Source of the DNA: Lachnospiraceae bacterium
GTDB lineage: Bacteria; Bacillota; Clostridia; Lachnospirales; Lachnospiraceae
Reading direction: 5' to 3'
Assembly (NCBI GenBank): GCA_003542935.1
Contig: DPJQ01000291.1
Coordinates: forward strand, 1 to 18,073
DNA length: 18,073 nt
Under the pieces are notes generated by a model. It was not told the origin of the DNA. It ran no database searches and saw only the letters and a list, made by a program, of their open reading frames with translations. Shown here piece by piece: positions 6,571 to 12,400 of this stretch (position 1 is its first letter; each line of letters begins with the position of its first letter). A program made the translations under genes and the position numbers.

Positions 6571-7839
6571 TTATCTGTGGGACAAAACCTGCCTTATTGC
6601 GTCTTTCCACCCAACGCGCCGCTCCTTACGGCTGTCAGGAGCCATCCGCGGATGATAGTTTTTATATTTAACGTGGTCAAAAATTGTTTCCGGGTCATAA
6701 AGTCCCGCACTGATGCCCGCCACATACGCCGCCCCCATCCCGGACAGCTCCTGCAGTTCAGGGACGCATACCTCGACATCGGCAATGTCGCTCTGAAACT
6801 GCATCAGGTATGTATTTGTCGTGGGGCCGCAGTGCTGGAGCAGCTCGCCATTGGCAATATCAGGATGACGTATCGTCCAGTCGGCAAAGAAGGACCGCCT
6901 GCCCTCCAGGTCAGCGGCTTCCACCATAAGCGCCGTAATGGCTCCGTGGATATCTGTCTCACAGACAACAGGAATGCCCTTGTCGTTCAGAAGCGCATTG
7001 GCCGCGCAGGGCATGATGCCAAGCTCATCCTGTAGAGCATTCCAACACTGAATAGCGCCGGCATTGCAATGGTATTTCCTGATGAGCCGCCCCATGGCCA
7101 CAGCAAGGCCTGCCACGTTCCTAAGCTGTTCGTCGCTGACGTTGATCTCCATGTACTCCCGGCAATACGCGATGGTCCGCCGGACCTCGTCACCGTCAGC
7201 GACAGCCTTCCTGACCCCGGCCGTGAGCTCCGGCAGAGGGACAGGCGCCAGCTGAATATTGAATTTTTCCAGCAATTCACCTTCGTTGCACATGGTAGAC
7301 CAGAAATCGAAAGGCCGGGGCCCGATCTGGAGGATGCGGATATTCCTGAAAGTCTTTACCACGTTGCAGACAGCCAGAAAATCGTTTATGCCCCGTTCAA
7401 ACACCGGGTCGTCAAGACGGCAGTTGGTCAAATATGTAAATGGCACCCGGAACCGGCGCAAAACCTTGCCGGTTGCAAACAGCCCGCACTGGGTATCCCG
7501 CAGCCGGACGCCACTAGGTTCGGGACGTTCATCCAGCGGCCCCCACAGCAGCACCGGAACACCCAGATCCTTTGCCAACCGGGCACAGATATATTCCGTA
7601 CCGAAATTGCAATGGGCCAGCAGCAGACCGTCCACTTTTTCCTGCTTGAATTTTTCCAAAACTTTCAGGCGGTCATTTTCATCATACAGCAGACCTTCCT
7701 CATTGATATCGGTGACATCAACGTATGGAACGCCCATCTCATCCAGCTTATCCCTTGTAAGATTTGCGAATTTAACCGCATCCGGGGCGCTGAAGATACT
7801 TCTTCGAGTTGGCGCAAAGCCAATCTTTATTGTTGCCAT
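6571..7839 (-). CDS. L-fucose-isomerase-like protein fused in frame to an FGGY kinase C-terminus (deletion chimera)
   Basis: Residues 1-338 of 422 resemble the L-fucose/arabinose isomerase-like family (COG2407 type): IGFAPTRRSIFS, LLLAHCNFGTE, VPVLLWGPLDERPEPSG, then GIPVVCETDIHGA and FFADW. Glu294 and Asp320 are 26 residues apart, close to the spacing of the metal ligands Glu337 and Asp361 in E. coli FucI. Family members usually run to about 470 residues and supply a further ligand from the C-terminal domain. Here, after HCGP (336-339), the sequence becomes NTYLMQFQSDIADV, ELSGMGAAYVAGISAGLYD, and ends with GWKDAIRQVL. That is the C-terminal end of FGGY carbohydrate kinases. Start ATG 7839 has GGAGGGG 7 nt upstream. 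I infer that a deletion of roughly 1.6 kb fused two neighbouring genes. The product has lost the end of the isomerase and nearly all of the kinase, so it is probably inactive. Confidence 0.85.
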   Translation of the reverse strand: MATIKIGFAPTRRSIFSAPDAVKFANLTRDKLDEMGVPYVDVTDINEEGLLYDENDRLKVLEKFKQEKVDGLLLAHCNFGTEYICARLAKDLGVPVLLWGPLDERPEPSGVRLRDTQCGLFATGKVLRRFRVPFTYLTNCRLDDPVFERGINDFLAVCNVVKTFRNIRILQIGPRPFDFWSTMCNEGELLEKFNIQLAPVPLPELTAGVRKAVADGDEVRRTIAYCREYMEINVSDEQLRNVAGLAVAMGRLIRKYHCNAGAIQCWNALQDELGIMPCAANALLNDKGIPVVCETDIHGAITALMVEAADLEGRRSFFADWTIRHPDIANGELLQHCGPTTNTYLMQFQSDIADVEVCVPELQELSGMGAAYVAGISAGLYDPETIFDHVKYKNYHPRMAPDSRKERRVGWKDAIRQVLSHR

Positions 7840-7871
7840 TGATTTTCCCCTCCGTGTTTTTTTGTATTCCT

Positions 7872-7900
7872 ATCATAAGAATTCTGTAGCTTAACTGCAA
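7872..7900 (-). promoter_or_regulatory. promoter of the isomerase-kinase chimera gene
   Basis: TTGCAG (7895-7900), 17 nt, TATGAT (7872-7877) on the minus strand. A TTAAG half-site follows the -35 box directly, as in the symporter promoter. Confidence 0.75.
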
Positions 7901-7905
7901 TATTC

Positions 7906-7928
7906 AATTCAGTGCTATTTACTTAATT
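7906..7928. promoter_or_regulatory. operator: second copy of the ACTTAATT inverted repeat
   Basis: AATTCAGTG (7906-7914), 5-nt spacer, TACTTAATT (7920-7928); 7 of 9 positions pair. Position, spacing and flanks match the perfect copy at 6533-6555. A further half-site, AACTTAACT (7932-7940), lies next to the -35 of the regulator gene. The regulator is therefore probably autoregulated from the same intergenic region. Confidence 0.65.
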
Positions 7929-7941
7929 CATAACTTAACTC

Positions 7942-7969
7942 TTGCTTTTTTGGGGAAAACAGTTATAAT
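7942..7969 (+). promoter_or_regulatory. promoter of the LacI-family regulator gene
   Basis: TTGCTT (7942-7947), a 16-nt spacer and a perfect TATAAT (7964-7969). Transcription would start near 7976, about 32 nt before the ATG. Confidence 0.7.
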
Positions 7970-8007
7970 AAGGGACAGAAAATATCAGACAGGTTGGAGA
8001 TGTGCTA

Positions 8008-9012
8008 ATGAGCATTACAGCAAAAGAACTGGCAAAAAAATTAGGGATAAGCGCTGCCGCCGTTTCCATGGCGCTGAATGACAAACCCGGCGTCAGTACG
8101 GAAACCAGAAAGCGGGTTAAGCTGGAAGCCGAAAAATGCGGATACGATTTCAATAGAATTAAGCCCAGGAAGCTTCATGACGGAAGCATTAATTTTATTG
8201 TTTATAAAAAGAGCGGCGCCGTCGTTGATGACACACCTTTCTTTGCCGGGCTTTCAGAAGGCATTAAAAAGGGGTGTCACGATGCCGGATACCGCTTAAG
8301 AATTCAATATCTCTTTCAGTCTGATTTTTGTGAAAAGGTTCTTGAGGAAATACAGTACTCCGACTGCGCGGGCGTCCTGCTGCTTGGCACGGAAATGAGG
8401 ACGGATGATCTGGAACCCTTTCTTGCGCTGCCGATGCCATTGCTGCTGCTGGACAGCTATTTCGAGAAATTTGCCTGCGACACGGTGCTGATCAATAACC
8501 GGCAGGGAGCCTACCAGGCAACCCAGCATTTAATTCACAGATGCAAATCCCAGCCGGGCTATCTGCATTCCTCCTATCCGATTAACAACTTTCTTGAGCG
8601 CGCAGACGGATATAAAAAAGCAATCCGTTTTCACGGCATGTCTACTTCAACCAGTATCGTACATGAACTGACGCCGTCTTTATTTGGCGCATATGCAGAT
8701 ATGAAAGAAATTCTGGAAAATAAAGAACCGTTGGCCCGCTGTTATTTTGCGGACAACGATTTGATCGCTGTCGGCGCGATCCGCGCGTTCCGCGAATTCG
8801 GTATACGCATCCCGGAGGATATCGCTGTGGTTGGATTCGACAACGTGCCGCTGTCCCAAATGATGGATCCTCCTTTGACAACGATCCATGTACCGCAGCA
8901 GTATATGGGCGAGCAGGCAGTGCTTCGCCTTGCAGCGCGTATTCTTCGTCCCGATATGCCTGTAATAAAAATGGAAATATCCACTTCACTTGTCGATCGT
9001 TATTCCTGTTAA
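8008..9012 (+). CDS. LacI-family transcriptional regulator
   Basis: The predicted protein has 334 residues, normal for the family. Residues 1-50 contain the LacI helix-turn-helix and hinge region (ITAKELAKKLGISAAAVSMALNDKPGVSTETRKRV). Residues 57-334 form the periplasmic-binding-protein-like sugar sensor, with FFAGLSEGIKKGCHDAGY, CAGVLLLGTEM, PLLLLDSYF, NFLERADGYKKAI, CYFADNDLIAVGAIRAFREFGIRIPEDIAVVGFDNVPLSQMMDPPLTTI and a C-terminal LVDRYSC. I prefer ATG 8008 over GTG 8002 because GGAG (7996-7999) is then 8 nt away, against 2 nt. It is divergent from the isomerase gene and shares its operator-bearing intergenic region, so it most likely controls the isomerase and symporter operons and itself. 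The inducer is unknown, probably the imported sugar or a product. Confidence 0.93.
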   Translation: MSITAKELAKKLGISAAAVSMALNDKPGVSTETRKRVKLEAEKCGYDFNRIKPRKLHDGSINFIVYKKSGAVVDDTPFFAGLSEGIKKGCHDAGYRLRIQYLFQSDFCEKVLEEIQYSDCAGVLLLGTEMRTDDLEPFLALPMPLLLLDSYFEKFACDTVLINNRQGAYQATQHLIHRCKSQPGYLHSSYPINNFLERADGYKKAIRFHGMSTSTSIVHELTPSLFGAYADMKEILENKEPLARCYFADNDLIAVGAIRAFREFGIRIPEDIAVVGFDNVPLSQMMDPPLTTIHVPQQYMGEQAVLRLAARILRPDMPVIKMEISTSLVDRYSC

Positions 9013-9161
9013 AAAAAGTCTTTGACGGATCTGCCGCCTGCAAATCGTCGGGTATATAAAAAGGACCTGTCTGTCGTCAGAAAGATCATCTTCACGAAAA
9101 ATCTGCTCTAAAAATCGAACGGTTTTTGCACAAAATATTTGTGCATTCTTGTATATTCTCT
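9013..9161. other. A+T-rich intergenic stretch with two inverted repeats
   Basis: No gene is supported. AAAAATC-GAAC-GGTTTTT (9110-9127) could be a weak terminator for the regulator gene. GCACAAA-ATA-TTTGTGC (9128-9144) is a perfect 7-bp inverted repeat 17 nt upstream of the surface-protein -35 box and looks like a regulator binding site. Confidence 0.5.
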
Positions 9162-9190
9162 TTGACCAGTTATGTATTGTTGTGTATAGT
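9162..9190 (+). promoter_or_regulatory. promoter of the large surface-protein gene
   Basis: TTGACC (9162-9167), 17 nt, TATAGT (9185-9190). The predicted start near 9197 gives a leader of about 245 nt. Confidence 0.7.
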
Positions 9191-9196
9191 ATATTT

Positions 9197-9426
9197 ATAA
9201 AGAGAACGCCAAAAAAATTCAAACCGTGCGAAAGGCTCCGCCCCATAATGGCAAAAGATGCTGAGACAGCCATCGATCGTCATAACAAAGACAGGCAGCC
9301 CTGGGGTCAAGATTCCGGTCTGATAAGCGGTCTCCTCTGCGACAGCTTTTGACGGAAACAATGAGCCCTTTGCGGATAGCATTGTTACGGATGAGAACCG
9401 CAGATTGGAAAAGTTTTATTTAAAAG
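9197..9426 (+). other. long, possibly structured 5' leader of the surface-protein gene
   Basis: No gene is supported here. CCCCA (9241-9245) can pair with TGGGG (9302-9306), enclosing a hairpin of ATGGC (9248-9252) with GCCAT (9269-9273). Further down, AACAATG (9357-9363) pairs with CATTGTT (9380-9386), while TGCGG in its loop (9371-9375) can pair with CCGCA (9398-9402), a possible pseudoknot ending 24 nt before the ribosome site. I could not match it to a known riboswitch class, and there is no clear terminator. Confidence 0.4.
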
Positions 9427-9441
9427 AAGGAGAATCTGGAT

Positions 9442-12400
9442 ATGAAAAAAAAGATAATCTGTTCATTCCTGGTAATTTATATGCTCTTTTCTCTGATCCC
9501 CTTTTCTATATATGCAAAGGAGGCAGGTACAGGTGCCGAGGGCAATCCAGAACAGACAGAAAAGAGTTTTGCGGGCAAATCGTCTAATAAATCCGGTTTT
9601 CTTGCGCCGATTGACGATCCGGATTCCAGTGCTGTACGGATAGAAACAGCAGAGGATTTGGCAGCGATAAAGAATAATTTATATGGTTCCTATGTTTTGA
9701 TGAACGATATAGATTTATCCGAGTATGGGGAGTGGACGCCGATAGGTGTGACCTCTGCTACAGCATTTCATGGGAAACTGGATGGGCAGGGGCATAAAAT
9801 TACAGGAATGAAAGTTTCAGTGAGTTTTACATCAGCCACATTGAAAACGCCAAGCTATGTAGCGGGTTTATTCGGTGTATGTGATGGAGCTGAAATTAAA
9901 AATATATTTTTTGAGAATTCGGATGTATCTATAAAAACAACTTCCGGGTACAGGTATGATGCGGGCGCCATCACGTCGGAATACAGTGTATATGCAGGAA
10001 CGGTCGCAGGATATGTCAAAAACAGAACGGTGATTTATAATTGCTGCTCATCAGGAAACGTCAAAGCCGATGCCAGCGGTGAGGGGTATTCGGCTACTAT
10101 TGCAGGAGGACTCCTCGGATGTGCGGAAACCGCAATCATATCGTATAGCTATAACCAGGGTAATATTCAAGGCTATAACAAGAATAGCGTCCAGGCGTAC
10201 AATACAATGGCGGGCGGACTTATAGGACAGGTTACGAAAGAATGCATAATTGACAAATCTTATAATGAAGGAACTGTTGCAGGAGAAACCTCTGATTATG
10301 GCGAGTCTTACGCAGGAGGGGTGGTCGCATATACAAAAAATGCAAAAATGACGGTTACAGACTGCTTTAACGAGGGAACCGTACAGAGTTTGACGGGAAA
10401 TATGCTGAATTGTGACGTTGCCTATGCGGGTGGCATCTCGGCATACTTTTCCGGAACCATTGACAGAGTATACAATGCCGGCAGTGTTACCGCACAGGCA
10501 AAGGATCCCTATGGCATTAACAATACATCTGCCTACGCGGGTGGAATATGCGGTTACAGTCAGGCACCGGCACAAATCAATCATTCTGCAATCGTGCAGT
10601 CAAAGGTTTCGGCGGCTGCACCTGGAACGAAGTACCAATACCGGATTTCCTATCTTGGTGAAAAAAACAATAATGTCACTATCAACTCCGTTGCTTCCGG
10701 ATCAACAAACGATGCATCAATGATAAAAACTCTTGAGGATATGAAAGAACGGGGAATATATGAAACAACTCTTGGATGGGATTTTGATAAAATCTGGGAA
10801 ATGGATGAAGGAAAAGATTTTCCAAGATTGCGGCAGTTGCAGGTGGAAAGTGAAATATATAACGAAGAATACATAACACAACACTTAAACTTTATTGACG
10901 GAACTGAATATGCCAATATACTTGCTGACTATCGGTGGGCCCAGATTTATTGGAGTGAGGAAAACAATTTCAAGTCTAATTTATCGGGAGCGCTGTATAC
11001 TGCTATAGACAACGTAATAGATTTAGCAACACTTAATTTTGGAGATTTATTTGCAGACAATGATCCATTTAAAGTTATTTTGGCAGATTATATATCGGAT
11101 CAGACAGTCCGGACAGAAGTTGTCAATCTATATAAAGTTACGGTTCCTTATTCGTTGGATAAAACCTATGAAAAGGTTGAGGCACATATCAGAAAACACT
11201 GGGATAAGGACGCATATGGAGAGCTTTCGGATGAAGATTTGTTCTGGCTGTTCCACTATAAGGACAAAGGCAGTGAACAATGGATTAACGAGAATTTCGA
11301 AAAACATATTTCTGAGATTGTATATGATGAAAAAACAGAAAATCTGGAAAAAGCACTTGGCATTACGTCAGAAATCTTTCATGCAATTCTTGAGCAAAAG
11401 AAACATCTGGATAATACAATTGACTGGCTTAACGGATTGATTAATTATGCAGGAGAAGTAGAAGCATATGTGTCAGTAAACGATGATTTTAAATTAGTTT
11501 TAGCGGAAATGTGTAATCATCTGTCTGACTCTTCAGATACAGACAAAAGATATCAGTCACAATTAAGAGCCGCATTAGAAAGCTATGTGCAATACAATGA
11601 TGCATCGAACTTAAGGGCGACTATGTTTCAGAATTATCTAAAAGATACAGCGGTGAATGCAGTCGAAAACTTTATTTTCGATAATATGAAAAAGCAAGCG
11701 GAAAAGTGGCTGGAATCCGTACTTTCCGAAAAAGCTTTTTCAGCGTACCAGGCAATTGTAAAAGCGGCAGATACGACCTGGAAAGTGATGGAGTATGTAA
11801 CAAAAAACGGAGAATTACAGGAATGCAGGGAAATGCTAAAAGCAAACGCGTATTTCGAAAAGACAATGTATGCGACTCTGCGTTCTATTGAAAAAAGACT
11901 GAAAGAAGAAAAAACATTTAAAGAAGCCGGTTTGTTTGATACCGCGTTTAAATTTTTCAAGGAAACAGAAATCTGTTCCATGGATACCGTTATGCAGTAT
12001 CTCGAAACATATCAGACATCGTGGGTAGCGGCAATCAGGAACCGATCCAACACCTTTGCAAGGTCGGCAATTGAAGAGGTGCTAATCAACAAACTATTTA
12101 TATACCGAATGTATTGCCATGGGCAATCCTACAAACTAGGTGGGAAAATTGTCACAGTTGCCTGTCCGACAGATCTATCTATTTATGATAAGGACGGGAA
12201 TCTTGTGGTTTCCGTCAAGAATAATAAAGTTACAGAGTGTGCAGAGGGGGTTTATGCCTATACGGCAGATTGCGTTAAAATAGCAGCGCTTCCTGACGAC
12301 CAGGAATATAGCATTAAGATAGATGCCACCAATGATGGACTTATGGATTATAGTGTATCGGAATACACCTCAGATATGCAGAATGTCCGTAAAATAGAAT

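Noticed and set aside
9210..9310. c-di-GMP riboswitch in the surface-gene leader
   Set aside because: A GAAA loop and CAAACC are present, but the conserved GACGCAAAGC core and the docking receptor are not, so I do not call it.
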